This document shows, piece after piece, positions 18,058 to 26,431 of a stretch of DNA of 64,000 bases. Below the pieces are notes generated by a model. That model did no database searches and had not been told where the DNA came from. It was given only the letters and a program-made list of their open reading frames with translations. The stretch is from G963677485 sp942492855 (lineage in GTDB: Bacteria > Armatimonadota > HRBIN16), in NCBI GenBank assembly GCA_942492855.1, contig OW818647.1, forward strand, positions 496,001 to 560,000. Reading direction: 5' to 3'. The translations under genes and the position numbers were made by a program. Every line of letters begins with the position of its first letter. Within the stretch, counting starts at the first letter, position 1.

Positions 18058-18491
18058 AATATACGCAGGGCAGCACCGGACGTGTATTCCTGGCCAAACT
18101 TGAGGATGGCGAATCGGTATACGATGCGGTGATGGAAATTGCCAGGAAGGAAGATGTGAAGCACGCAGCGGTTTGGGCTGTGGGCGGAATGCGCAGCGGC
18201 AAGGTAGTGAGCGGCCCCGAGGACCCCAACGGGCCGGTGGTTCCCGTGGTATACGAGTTTGATGACGCACGGGAGCTGGTCGGTTTCGGCACCCTGGTGC
18301 CGTTGGACGGGCAGCCCTCGCTGCATTTCCACGCCGCCATCGGCCACGAGCAAGGCGCCATGGTGGTGTGTCCGCGCATTGAGATGCACGCCTACCTGGT
18401 GCTTGAGGTAGTGATTCTGGAGCTGGTGGGCGTATCTGCTTGCCGCGAATACGAAGCCCGCTGGGATGTGCACACCCTCCGCGTGGTGTAG
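18054..18491 (+). CDS. PPC (DUF296) domain protein
   Basis: A 145-aa single-domain protein of the PPC/DUF296 family, known in bacteria as small trimeric proteins and in plants as part of AT-hook DNA-binding proteins. The conserved core PSLHFHAAIGH with its His pair and the ending LVVLEVVILEL-type strand are present. The biochemical function of bacterial members is not established; the 'PD1-like DNA-binding' label is historic. It begins in a 4-nt overlap with the pentapeptide-repeat gene. A repeat-rich region of about 450 nt follows. Confidence 0.88.
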   Translation: MKYTQGSTGRVFLAKLEDGESVYDAVMEIARKEDVKHAAVWAVGGMRSGKVVSGPEDPNGPVVPVVYEFDDARELVGFGTLVPLDGQPSLHFHAAIGHEQGAMVVCPRIEMHAYLVLEVVILELVGVSACREYEARWDVHTLRVV

Positions 18492-18544
18492 GGCTGCGGG
18501 AAGGCGCAGGCTCACGCGAAGACGCGAAGGCGCGAGGGTAATGA

Positions 18545-18622
18545 CCGGGGCGGTCTTTCAGTACGCTAACAATAGCGCAAGGTTATAGACCGCGCCGGTC
18601 TGGCGGTTAGCCGATCCCGTCG
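18545..18622. repeat. 78-bp repeat, copy A
   Basis: Begins ccggggcggtctttcag and ends ggttagccgatcccgtcg. It is nearly identical to 18814-18891 (two mismatches, ttat versus ctgt near position 18583). A diverged copy is at 44795-44866. Inside, ggcggtct pairs with the later agaccgcg, giving a long hairpin. Confidence 0.85.
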
Positions 18623-18633
18623 CCAAATGCCGG

Positions 18634-18802
18634 TGGTGTGGGTCGCAGTCTACCAGCCCACGTTGCCGCGGTTTTAGTCACCCCACGGACTGGCGTCCGT
18701 AAACGGGGTTCCCTCACCGCGCGTCTAGCTATTTGCAGCCCGCAAGCGGGCGCAGGGTGCCCTCCGCCAGCGCCCGCAGGAGCGAAGCGACGCGGGCAGC
18801 CT
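18634..18802. repeat. About 170-bp dispersed repeat, copy 1
   Basis: Shares about 80-90 percent identity by eye with 28161-28327, from gtcgcag through gccgcgg and the segment ttccctcaccgcgcgtc to gacgcgggcagcc. It lies between the two 78-bp repeats. Both copies contain ccccacgg...cgtcc hairpins and cgcccgcaggagcg. Confidence 0.75.
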
Positions 18803-18813
18803 ATCGCCTGTGT

Positions 18814-18891
18814 CCGGGGCGGTCTTTCAGTACGCTAACAATAGCGCAAGGCTGTAGACCGCGCCGGTCTGGCGGTTAGCCGATCCCGTCG
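18814..18891. repeat. 78-bp repeat, copy B
   Basis: Direct repeat of 18545-18622, same orientation, 191 bp after copy A. Together with the 170-bp repeat this makes an A-170-A sandwich in the gap upstream of purE's stop codon. Confidence 0.85.
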
Positions 18892-18945
18892 ACTCGGCGC
18901 AAGATATCTCACGCTGCACCGCGTCTAGTCACCGCCTGCGTAAAA

Positions 18946-19437
18946 CTACCCCTCTGCCCCCAGCTTGGCGTTCTTGGCCAGGCTTTGTGCGGCAAGGCTC
19001 AGCTTGTAATCCGCCAGCTTTTGTTCGATGTCCGCATCGGATGTGCCCAAAATCTGCATGGCTAGCAGTCCGGCGTTGGTGGCTCCGTTCACGGCTACAG
19101 TCGCGACAGGCACGCCGCTGGGCATCTGCACGATCGAGAGCAGCGAATCCAGCCCCTGCAGCTTGCTGAGCACCGGCACGCCGATGACGGGCAGGGTGGT
19201 GACGGCGGCCATGACACCAGGGAGGTGCGCGGCTGCGCCGGCACCAGCGATGATCACCTTTATGCCACGCTCACGGGCGGATCGTGAGTATTCCAGCGTC
19301 TCATCTGGGGTGCGGTGGGCGGAATAGATTTTCACTTCGCAATCTACGCCGAACTGGTCGCATATATCTTTGGCCTGCATCATGACGGTCAAATCCGAGT
19401 CGCTGCCCATCACGATGGCCACACGGGGGTTCTTCAT
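18946..19437 (-). CDS. purE: N5-carboxyaminoimidazole ribonucleotide mutase
   Basis: A 163-aa PurE, class I type, which converts N5-CAIR to CAIR in purine synthesis in the cytoplasm. Signatures are GSDSD (11-15), SAHRTP with catalytic His41, GAGAAAHLPGV and TLPVIGVPV. The ATG at 19437 is set by GGAGG upstream and the usual PurE length; the longer open frame upstream is not used. No purK or other purine gene is adjacent, so it is a stand-alone locus. In class I systems PurK is expected elsewhere in the genome. Confidence 0.95.
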   Translation of the reverse strand: MKNPRVAIVMGSDSDLTVMMQAKDICDQFGVDCEVKIYSAHRTPDETLEYSRSARERGIKVIIAGAGAAAHLPGVMAAVTTLPVIGVPVLSKLQGLDSLLSIVQMPSGVPVATVAVNGATNAGLLAMQILGTSDADIEQKLADYKLSLAAQSLAKNAKLGAEG

Positions 19438-19589
19438 CAGTATCCTCCAGAAATGTTGTTGGTCATCCAATATGATTTTACCGTAACGCCTGTGGTAAGC
19501 GGGTTGCCTATGTTCGGGGCGATGTGTATAAACACTAGCTGTATCGGTTGGTGAACAAGACAATGCTAATTGTCTACTACAGAATCCGG

Positions 19590-19698
19590 GATGGCCCTTG
19601 TGGCCATCCGCCATGATCAATTGCCGATAGAATTCTACCGCAGGACGGGGCAACAGGTCTGTAACCGACTGAGCGTGCGGATGACCACAAGGGTCATC
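19590..19698. repeat. Inverted pair of 19-bp hairpin units
   Basis: gatggcccttgtggccatc (19590-19608) and gatgaccacaagggtcatc (19680-19698) are the same hairpin unit in opposite orientation, each itself a 6- or 7-bp stem. A third unit lies at 22431-22449. They sit in the 350-bp gap upstream of purE and of the next gene, where I see nothing else. Confidence 0.6.
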
Positions 19699-19787
19699 TA
19701 CGGATTCAACGCTCAATTACGGGTTTATATCGCATCTCAACTAGCTGTTTGTGGTATCCTGAACAAAACATATCTGAGGAGGAGATC

Positions 19788-20420
19788 ATGGATACTATCT
19801 TGCTAATGCACAAATTGGTCCACCTGGACGAGTGCCCGGTGCTGTTCGACACACCGTTCGATGCCGGTACCTGGCAGAATCACTGGACGGTGCGCTCCGG
19901 TGGCTGGAGCGTTGAAGGCGAGTGGGCGACCGGTAACCATCCCCACAACAGCCCAGGGATGATCACCTCCAAAGCGGACTACACAGGCAATGTGATCCTG
20001 GAGTTTGAGGCACGCACCGTGCTGCCCAGCACGCACGACATCAACTGCATGTGGAATGGGAGCTGGAACGAAGAGACCAACACCCGTGATGTGGCCTATG
20101 TGGCAGGCCTCCAAGGTTGGTGGGAGGGCAAAGTGGGCTTCGAGAGATCGCCTGAGTATAAGTTGAACGCCGGCACCCCGCTGTTCGCATTTGAACCCGG
20201 GCGAACCTACCAGATGCGTGCTGGCAGTATCGACGGGCATGTTTTTGTGATGGTCGACGGCGCCTTGCTGCTTGAGATCACCGACCCCGACCCCATCGAC
20301 CACAGCCGGTATGGCATGGTCGGCTTCGAGGCGTATTGCAGTTGCATACAGGTCCGAAAACCGGTCGTCCGGCAGGTAGTGTGGCATCCCAGGGAGCAGA
20401 GCTACCAGCCTGAGGTGTGA
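19788..20420 (+). CDS. Concanavalin-A-like lectin/glucanase-fold protein
   Basis: A 210-aa protein, predicted all-beta, in the laminin-G/ConA-like superfamily (compare DUF1961/YesU and DUF1080-type proteins). Characteristic features are the opening FDTPFDAGTWQNHW, the central NCMWNGSW and RTYQMRAGSIDGHVFVMVDGALLLE, and the closing SRYGMVGFEAYCS. No signal peptide is visible, so it is probably cytosolic and may bind or cleave an oligosaccharide. The ATG at 19788 was chosen for its GAGGAGGAG site; the longer frame begins inside the promoter region. It lies upstream of, and convergent to, an AraC regulator gene. Confidence 0.7.
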   Translation: MDTILLMHKLVHLDECPVLFDTPFDAGTWQNHWTVRSGGWSVEGEWATGNHPHNSPGMITSKADYTGNVILEFEARTVLPSTHDINCMWNGSWNEETNTRDVAYVAGLQGWWEGKVGFERSPEYKLNAGTPLFAFEPGRTYQMRAGSIDGHVFVMVDGALLLEITDPDPIDHSRYGMVGFEAYCSCIQVRKPVVRQVVWHPREQSYQPEV

Positions 20421-20455
20421 GGGGGTGGTATGTTTGGGGTAGGGATTTGTCTGAA

Positions 20456-20625
20456 CCACGGATTACACGGATGACGCGGATTACACGGATGGGGAGGTAA
20501 CTACCGCCTTTGCGTCCTTGCGTCCATTGCGCCTTTGCGTTGTGCTCCCTGCCATTTGGGGTCACAAGTAATGGGACCAACACCATCATTACCTAATCTG
20601 CGAAATCTGTGTAATCTGTGGATTA
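20456..20625. repeat. Short gattacacggat repeats in inverted arrangement
   Basis: ggattacacggat occurs twice in direct orientation (20459-20490), and its complement aatctgtgtaatctgtgg appears at 20604-20621. The arrangement fills the gap between convergent genes and could form a large hairpin acting as a bidirectional terminator. Confidence 0.5.
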
Positions 20626-20636
20626 TATAAAGCAAC

Positions 20637-21413
20637 CTACTCGTCATCGGCAGGCTTCTGGTTCTCCAGGCGGTAGTCAGAGGGCGCTTTACCCACGGCG
20701 CGATGGAACACGCGTGAGAAATAGAGCGGGTCGGTGAACCCGCACTGGGCGGCCACATCGCCCACGCGCAGCTCAGTGGTGCATAACAGCCTTTGGGCGG
20801 CTTGAAGCCGAAGCTGCATCAGGTAGTTACTGGGCGTGATCTCCCACCGTTTGCGGAACAGGTGCGACAGATGGCTGCGGGTGGTATTGACCGCGGACGC
20901 CACTTCGCTGAGACTCAGGGGCTGATGGTAGTTCACCGCCAGATACTGGGCAGCCAACTGGGCCAGGTCAGTCTGGACGCCTTTCCCCTGCTGCCAGGCA
21001 CGCTCCACATGGCACAAAAACGCTCTGCCGTAGTAGTTGATCAAGTGCTGGTCGCTGCGGCCGGAGTTGACCTCGGCTAGAACGCGGCTGGCCAACCAGC
21101 CCATCTCACCGCCCACATCGGGCAGCATCAAGGGCATCTGCTGCATGTTTTCGGTCTGCACATCAATAGACATAAACACGGTCTGCTGCGGGTTGCGCGG
21201 GTTGCTGGCCTCTGCGTGGGGCATCATGGGAGGGTAGACCACCAGATGGAACTGGTGAGGGGCATACGAGGTGTCCGGCAAATCCACTTTGCCAGACCCC
21301 TTCATGAAATAGATGAACTCCCAAAACGAATGCGAATGTGCTGGCAGCTTCCATGCGGCGTCAGGAAGCGTGCTGCCAGCACTAATGACTGTGGCCGTGT
21401 CGATGATGAACAT
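20637..21413 (-). CDS. AraC-family transcriptional regulator
   Basis: A 258-aa regulator: residues 15-110 form an AraC-type cupin sensor domain (HSHSFWEFIYFMKGSGKV) and residues 160-250 the double helix-turn-helix. The second HTH reads VGDVAAQCGFTDPLYFSRVFHRAVGKAPSDYR, shown here in two parts of one continuous AraC signature. It probably activates a sugar-use gene nearby, such as the convergent lectin-like gene or the glycosidase at 23.8 kb. No Shine-Dalgarno is seen before the ATG; a TATACT hexamer (21420-21425) ends 6 nt upstream, so the mRNA may be leaderless. Confidence 0.92.
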   Translation of the reverse strand: MFIIDTATVISAGSTLPDAAWKLPAHSHSFWEFIYFMKGSGKVDLPDTSYAPHQFHLVVYPPMMPHAEASNPRNPQQTVFMSIDVQTENMQQMPLMLPDVGGEMGWLASRVLAEVNSGRSDQHLINYYGRAFLCHVERAWQQGKGVQTDLAQLAAQYLAVNYHQPLSLSEVASAVNTTRSHLSHLFRKRWEITPSNYLMQLRLQAAQRLLCTTELRVGDVAAQCGFTDPLYFSRVFHRAVGKAPSDYRLENQKPADDE

Positions 21414-21482
21414 AATACTAGTATACAGATTTGAGGGCAGATTCCATACCGCCCCTGCGCACCTATTATGCAGGTATTCTTG

Positions 21483-22316
21483 CTAGGGCATCCCTACGGG
21501 CATACTGCTGGGCGGCCATCCTGTGGCGGGTAGTGTGTTCCACTGTTGGCCCCACGGCAGGTAGCCGGTATGGCCATCAAAATACAGCACATTGTAACCG
21601 TCGTCGTGGTTTCGCATCATCATCCCGGCCTCTAGCGGCTGGCCGTCATCGCCCTTGGCTTCGGTGCCCTGGAAGCCAAATACGCCGCGGTCGGTCAGAA
21701 GCATGCGTTCGGACACCCACTGGGAATTAAGGCCTACAGGCTGCTCATACAGGTCGCGAGTTTTGGGGTACATTTCCGAACCGTAGTTACGGCATTCGAA
21801 GACCGCTCCGATGGGAAAGTCATCGCATTTCTGGTTATACACCCAGCCGGTGATCCACTGGTAGCTTTGGGCACCTTTAGCCATGTTTTCGGGGGTGGGC
21901 AGACTCGTATGGTCGCCCGGGCAGTACCAGCTTTGAAGGTTCTTGGAGTATGGCTGAAGCTGCATGTGCATCAGAAACTTGTAGAACCTGTGACCGAAAC
22001 ATCCCCAGTCCATATCGGCCTCTTCCGCGACATCGGGACTGACCTCGAAATTCCGACTCGCTGACAGTGGGCCATCCATTTGGCCGTCCTTGTCCAGGTC
22101 ACCACCAGTATAGCAGCCGTTGGGGAACTGCTGCTCGAAATCCTGAGCATACATGCGCATGGCCCCACCCAGTGTGCGCAGGTTGGAGACACACTCCGCA
22201 TCTTGCAAACCGCTGCCTGCGTTTATGACGGCTGGGTGCAGCACATATGCTGCGACCGCACAGATGCCAAACGCTGCGCAGACTTGCTTCAAACTGATTT
22301 CAGTTCGCTTCTTCAC
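21483..22316 (-). CDS. H-X9-DG prepilin-like secreted protein
   Basis: A 277-aa protein of the type found in Planctomycetes, Lentisphaerae and Armatimonadota (type II secretion G-like, DUF1559-related). It has a hydrophobic N-terminal helix, then ECVSNLRTLGGAMRMYAQD and the C-terminal signature H-x9-DG (His-DDGYNVLYF-DGH). The normal prepilin peptidase site (G|FTLIE) is not present; the N-terminus reads MKKRTEISLKQVCAAFG, so processing may be atypical. GTG start with CGGAGG upstream. A promoter lies at 22350-22379. A second protein of this family is cut by the right edge of the window. Confidence 0.85.
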   Translation of the reverse strand: MKKRTEISLKQVCAAFGICAVAAYVLHPAVINAGSGLQDAECVSNLRTLGGAMRMYAQDFEQQFPNGCYTGGDLDKDGQMDGPLSASRNFEVSPDVAEEADMDWGCFGHRFYKFLMHMQLQPYSKNLQSWYCPGDHTSLPTPENMAKGAQSYQWITGWVYNQKCDDFPIGAVFECRNYGSEMYPKTRDLYEQPVGLNSQWVSERMLLTDRGVFGFQGTEAKGDDGQPLEAGMMMRNHDDGYNVLYFDGHTGYLPWGQQWNTLPATGWPPSSMPVGMP

Positions 22317-22349
22317 GCCGAAACCTCCGAAATGGTATTGTTTGCATTC

Positions 22350-22379
22350 ATTATGTCACCATAACGGTTGTTAAGTCAA
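22350..22379 (-). promoter_or_regulatory. Sigma-70-type promoter of the prepilin-like gene
   Basis: On the minus strand TTGACT (22379-22374), an 18-nt spacer and CATAAT (22355-22350). The start codon is about 34 nt downstream. Confidence 0.55.
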
Positions 22380-22602
22380 GTGTTTCTATGGGTATTTTTG
22401 ATTCATTACCATTTTTGGGTTCATTTAGCGGATGACCACAAGGGTCACCCCTGCGATTGTATTCGTTGCAATACTGGGTGCTTTACTCCCATCTCCTATC
22501 TCCTCCACTCCTGACTCCTCCGCTCCTGTCTCCTCCGCAAGCCATATGCTATCATGAATCTGACCCACCATCGCATAAAACAACCTGAGGATTTACCAAC
22601 AC

Positions 22603-23826
22603 ATGACCGAACTGCTTGCGCCAGCCGGAAACCTGGAACGCCTGAAATGGGCGGTGGCATACGGTGCGGATGCGGTCTATTTCGGCGTAGGAAACTTCTC
22701 GCTGCGAAGTTTTGCGGGTAACTTCAGCCTGGAGGACGCTCAAACCGGGCTAGACTACCTGCACGAGCGCGGGAAACGCGGATATATCACCCTGAACGCC
22801 TACCCCTTCACCGAGGAGTTCGATGAGATCGCTCAGCTCGCTGCCACGCTGGATGAGATGGGAGCCGACGCCTTCATCGTGGCTGATCTGGGCGTTTTGA
22901 ACACCCTCAGGAGCATGGGGCTGCGTGCCGCTCTGCACATCAGCACCCAGGCGAACACGCTCAACGCGCAGTCCGCGCTGGCGTATCAACAGCTTGGAGC
23001 CCGACGGGTCAACCTCGCGCGGGAGCTCTCGCTGACAAATATCCAGGCTATCCAAAAAGCTTTGAACGGCACCGGCATGGAGACCGAGGTGTTCATCCAT
23101 GGATCGGTCTGCTTCTCATACTCAGGCCGATGCGCCATCAGCGACTACACCACAGGCCGGCGCGCGAACCGCGGGCAATGCACGCACCCCTGCCGATGGA
23201 ACTACACGTTGATGGAGGAAAAGCGCCCCGGCGAATACTTTCCCGTGTATGAAGATGAGCGTGGACTCTATCTGTTCAACAGCAAGGACCTGGCGTTATT
23301 TAACTATGTGCCCGCGCTGGTAGAGGCCGGCGTCTGTTCGTTCAAAATCGAGGGACGGATGAAGAACGCCCACTACCTCGCCGCGGTGCTGCCGGTCTAC
23401 CGGGCCATTATGGATGGCAAGCCCATGCCCGTAGATGAGGCCTGGCTTCGGTTGATGCGCGTGGACAATCGAGGCTTTTCGGATGGGTTTATGAAAGGTG
23501 AACTGAGCTCTGAGGACTACGAGACGCACTCCACCGTCTACCAGAGCAGCTCGCGCTGGATGGCCAACAGCACCGAGCAGATGCAGGATGGTCAGCGCGT
23601 GTGCCAGATCAAAAACACCATCGACGCAGGCGAGACGCTGGAGCTGCTCACACCCGATGGCGAGCGTCGGCCTTACACTCTGCCGAACCCCATTTTCTCC
23701 GTGGACGGAAAGCCGCTGGACCGCGCCAAGAACCAGCACACGATACTGCTGGACGGAAGCATTCCTGCCTACTCGATATTTCGGCGTATCTTGGACCAGC
23801 CCGATGATGCAGGTGATGTGTCATGA
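22603..23826 (+). CDS. Peptidase U32 family protein (TrhP-like)
   Basis: A 407-aa member of the U32 family. The family signature is complete: EVFIHGSVCFSYSGRCAIS, followed by the cysteine-rich NRGQCTHPCRW that binds an Fe-S cluster in characterised members. Length and the C-terminal beta domain fit TrhP/YegQ, which makes 5-hydroxyuridine at the wobble position of tRNAs from prephenate; RlhA (23S rRNA hydroxylation) is the alternative, and true collagenase activity is unlikely. A GAGG site precedes the ATG. The gene's TGA overlaps the start of a glycosidase gene (ATGA), an unexpected partner. Confidence 0.88.
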   Translation: MTELLAPAGNLERLKWAVAYGADAVYFGVGNFSLRSFAGNFSLEDAQTGLDYLHERGKRGYITLNAYPFTEEFDEIAQLAATLDEMGADAFIVADLGVLNTLRSMGLRAALHISTQANTLNAQSALAYQQLGARRVNLARELSLTNIQAIQKALNGTGMETEVFIHGSVCFSYSGRCAISDYTTGRRANRGQCTHPCRWNYTLMEEKRPGEYFPVYEDERGLYLFNSKDLALFNYVPALVEAGVCSFKIEGRMKNAHYLAAVLPVYRAIMDGKPMPVDEAWLRLMRVDNRGFSDGFMKGELSSEDYETHSTVYQSSSRWMANSTEQMQDGQRVCQIKNTIDAGETLELLTPDGERRPYTLPNPIFSVDGKPLDRAKNQHTILLDGSIPAYSIFRRILDQPDDAGDVS

Positions 23827-25982
23827 AATCCGTGCCGGACCCCCACCAGCCATACGCGCTCTCCCAGCCCAACGCACAGGAGTATCTCAACAAGTATTGG
23901 TTGATTTATGGCCTGAGTGAAGGCCCGGAGTGTATGAACGGCTGGGATGACGGCCCGCTGCACCCCTCCGTGTTCTGGTATGAGTGGAACATGCTGAAGC
24001 TCGCTTGGAATGGACACAGCGAAAAAATGCAGCATTGGCAGCGTGATTTGCTGCTAGGACAGAAGATCAACGGGCTCAACGCCAGCAATGAGCAGGCGGA
24101 CGGCTTCCTCTGGCCGGAGCCCTCCAATCCGCGCTGGTTTGGGCTGCAGTATCACTTCGACCATATCCCAAGGTATATCATCGGTGCCTACCTTTACTAC
24201 GTGTGGAGCGGTGACAGTGAATTCCTGAAGTCTGCGATGCCGATGCTGAGAGCAGTGATGGGTTTCCTCTGGAACGGTATGAAGCTGAGCCAGGGAATCG
24301 CGATCTGCCCAGGTAATAATACTGGTCTGCCCAACACCGGTGAGGTCACCACATACATGGACTGTATCCGCTCAGGATACATCGACGGCTGGACCAACAC
24401 CGCCGTCTACACCGCCCTACAGAATATGGCGGAGCTGGAGGCCATCGCCGGTGACCGCGCCACGGCCCTTCGCTACCACAAGGCCTCGGAGGCGTTTGTG
24501 GCCCAGTTTGACAAACAGTTATGGAACCCCGCCACGAAGCGCTATGCCGGATGGCGTGACATCAAGACGAAGCTGCACGACTGCGGATACACCTATATCA
24601 ACATCGAGGCGTTGGCCCGCGGGCTTAGTGACGCTGAAAAGGCACGCTGCATCTTCAACTGGCTGGATCATGGTAAAGCACAGCCGGTATGGAAGGGCGG
24701 ACACATCGGCAGCACGGACATCTACCAGCTTGTGGTCGCCCCGCGTGCGAACACCATCCGCATACCAAATGAGGAGTGGGACACCTTCTCACATGTCAAC
24801 CGTAATGCGCAGGGCAGGGATTACATTTATGCCTACGGCGGGTTGGTAGAGGACGGCGGCACGATGCTGTGGATGAACTACTACGATGTGCTGGCTCGGC
24901 TGCGCTGGCTCGATGCCGACCACGCCTACCGGAAACTCACAGCCATGCTCTACCGCTGTGCCAATGACAGCCGGTTCCTGAGTTTTGGCAAAAAGGGCAG
25001 CGGAAACTGGCGCAGCTTTACTGACTTCGGCGAGCACTTCCTGGCGCTTGGCACCAATTACGACTTCCCCGAATCGGGTCTGGCTGCCATGTCGATGCTG
25101 TATGGCTTCATGGGTATGTCGGCCGATACCAAGGGGTTATATGTGCAGCCCAACCTCCCGCGTGATTTGATATCCGCGCAGTGCTCCGGCATCCGGCATC
25201 GAGGCAAAGACTACACCATCTCGGTGGAGCGCGGCAGCAACGTCATGATGCAGGAGCGGCGTGACACCGCCTCGATACTGGCGCAGGGCAAAGAACTGGC
25301 CCAACAGATCCGCGTCTCCAAGCCATTCGATTTGGTGGGTGTGTTTACCGGCAACTTCGCCACCGAAGGGGCAGAGTTCCGAATGACACTGCATCGGTTG
25401 GGCACCGACGGTCGACAGGCTGTGGCTTGCCAGCAGATGCGGTGTGATCCCGACAATACCTGGCAGTATCTGCCGGTCGATGGATTTCCCGCCGGCGACT
25501 ACCAGATCGTGTTGAGCCATGTGAAGGGTCGCATGGCGTGGCACCAGCATTCGGTTGAGGGGTTCGTGTGTTGTGCGGTCAGCACCCCTATGAAACCCTT
25601 ACATCTGCCCGATACAACCTGGCGTGCCTCGTCTCAGAAGGGCTGCCATGAGTTGAGGTTCACAGCAAAACAGCCGTTCTGCCGTATCGCGGTGTCGGTT
25701 GTACTAAATAACGGGGCATCGTGCCGGATGTCATTGCTCAGGTTGATGGGTTCGCAGTGGCAGCCAGTTTTGGAGGTAATATGCCCCAGTCTGCAGGGCA
25801 TGGATCGCCTGCTGATGGATGTGGCCGACCAGCCCTTGGGCGATTACCGCCTCATCTGCGCACCATCCGGGGGTCAGGTGACACCGCAGGGGCTGTCACT
25901 CTGCCGAGGGGTGTATACCGTGACGGCGAATGAACGCCGCGGCGTGGCCGTGCCTGCTGGCACCCGCGTGCGCGTGGGTTGA
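23823..25982 (+). CDS. Alpha/alpha-barrel glycosidase (GH78-like)
   Basis: A 719-aa cytosolic protein. Residues 60-460 form a six-hairpin (alpha/alpha)6 barrel as in GH78 rhamnosidases and related families: PRYIIGAYLYYVWSGDSEF, SGYIDGWTNTAVY, GHIGSTDIYQ and NYDFPESGLAAMSMLYGFMG are in typical places. Asp and Glu in DGWTN and EEWDTF are catalytic candidates. Residues 470-719 are beta domains, perhaps two carbohydrate-binding modules. No signal peptide is present, so imported oligosaccharides are the likely substrate. The start overlaps the U32 gene by 4 nt. The exact GH family is uncertain. Confidence 0.75.
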   Translation: MKSVPDPHQPYALSQPNAQEYLNKYWLIYGLSEGPECMNGWDDGPLHPSVFWYEWNMLKLAWNGHSEKMQHWQRDLLLGQKINGLNASNEQADGFLWPEPSNPRWFGLQYHFDHIPRYIIGAYLYYVWSGDSEFLKSAMPMLRAVMGFLWNGMKLSQGIAICPGNNTGLPNTGEVTTYMDCIRSGYIDGWTNTAVYTALQNMAELEAIAGDRATALRYHKASEAFVAQFDKQLWNPATKRYAGWRDIKTKLHDCGYTYINIEALARGLSDAEKARCIFNWLDHGKAQPVWKGGHIGSTDIYQLVVAPRANTIRIPNEEWDTFSHVNRNAQGRDYIYAYGGLVEDGGTMLWMNYYDVLARLRWLDADHAYRKLTAMLYRCANDSRFLSFGKKGSGNWRSFTDFGEHFLALGTNYDFPESGLAAMSMLYGFMGMSADTKGLYVQPNLPRDLISAQCSGIRHRGKDYTISVERGSNVMMQERRDTASILAQGKELAQQIRVSKPFDLVGVFTGNFATEGAEFRMTLHRLGTDGRQAVACQQMRCDPDNTWQYLPVDGFPAGDYQIVLSHVKGRMAWHQHSVEGFVCCAVSTPMKPLHLPDTTWRASSQKGCHELRFTAKQPFCRIAVSVVLNNGASCRMSLLRLMGSQWQPVLEVICPSLQGMDRLLMDVADQPLGDYRLICAPSGGQVTPQGLSLCRGVYTVTANERRGVAVPAGTRVRVG

Positions 25983-26076
25983 TGGGGATGGATGGGCATT
26001 GAATCCATTAGGGTAATTGAATAACCAATAGTGATGGTCATGCAATAGTCCACGATTGGTAATGCGGATGTAGCTT

Positions 26077-26312
26077 CCGGCACCCACGAAGTGGGTATGA
26101 TTCTTATAGCCACGGGTAAGCGCCAGCGCAACCCGTGGAAGGCAACCGAATACCATTTACCCCGAAGTGGGTCGGCTTGATTCACCCGAATATCGAGCTT
26201 CTGTGATGCGGTTCGACCCCCTATTCGGGGGTAAACATTGTGGCCCTTTACCAGGGGTATCGCTTCGCTCACCCCTGGCTATAAGAATCTTACCCACTTC
26301 GTGGGTGCCCGG
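26077..26312. repeat. 236-bp inverted-repeat element
   Basis: The 41-bp left arm (26077-26117) and 42-bp right arm (26271-26312) are inverted copies differing at about three positions. Each arm begins with the small palindrome acccacgaagtgggt. The centre holds further hairpins (cccctattcggggg). No coding capacity. It occupies most of the 449-bp gap between two convergent genes; nothing else is seen there. Confidence 0.75.
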
Positions 26313-26431
26313 AGGGATGTCTGATGGCAATGTACGTATGCTGAAGAGACACTCGGCACAATCCTACGAATTCTGAGTAGCCACCCATCCGCCTGATATC
26401 CACCGGAACAACACACCATTGCAGGTATGAA

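Noticed and set aside
18638..18838. 66-aa open reading frame
   Set aside because: It is formed by the two repeat families and is not conserved in frame in the second copy.
22500..22545. Tandem repeat of tcctccgctcctg type as a regulatory array
   Set aside because: Only about three imperfect units; too short to support a claim.
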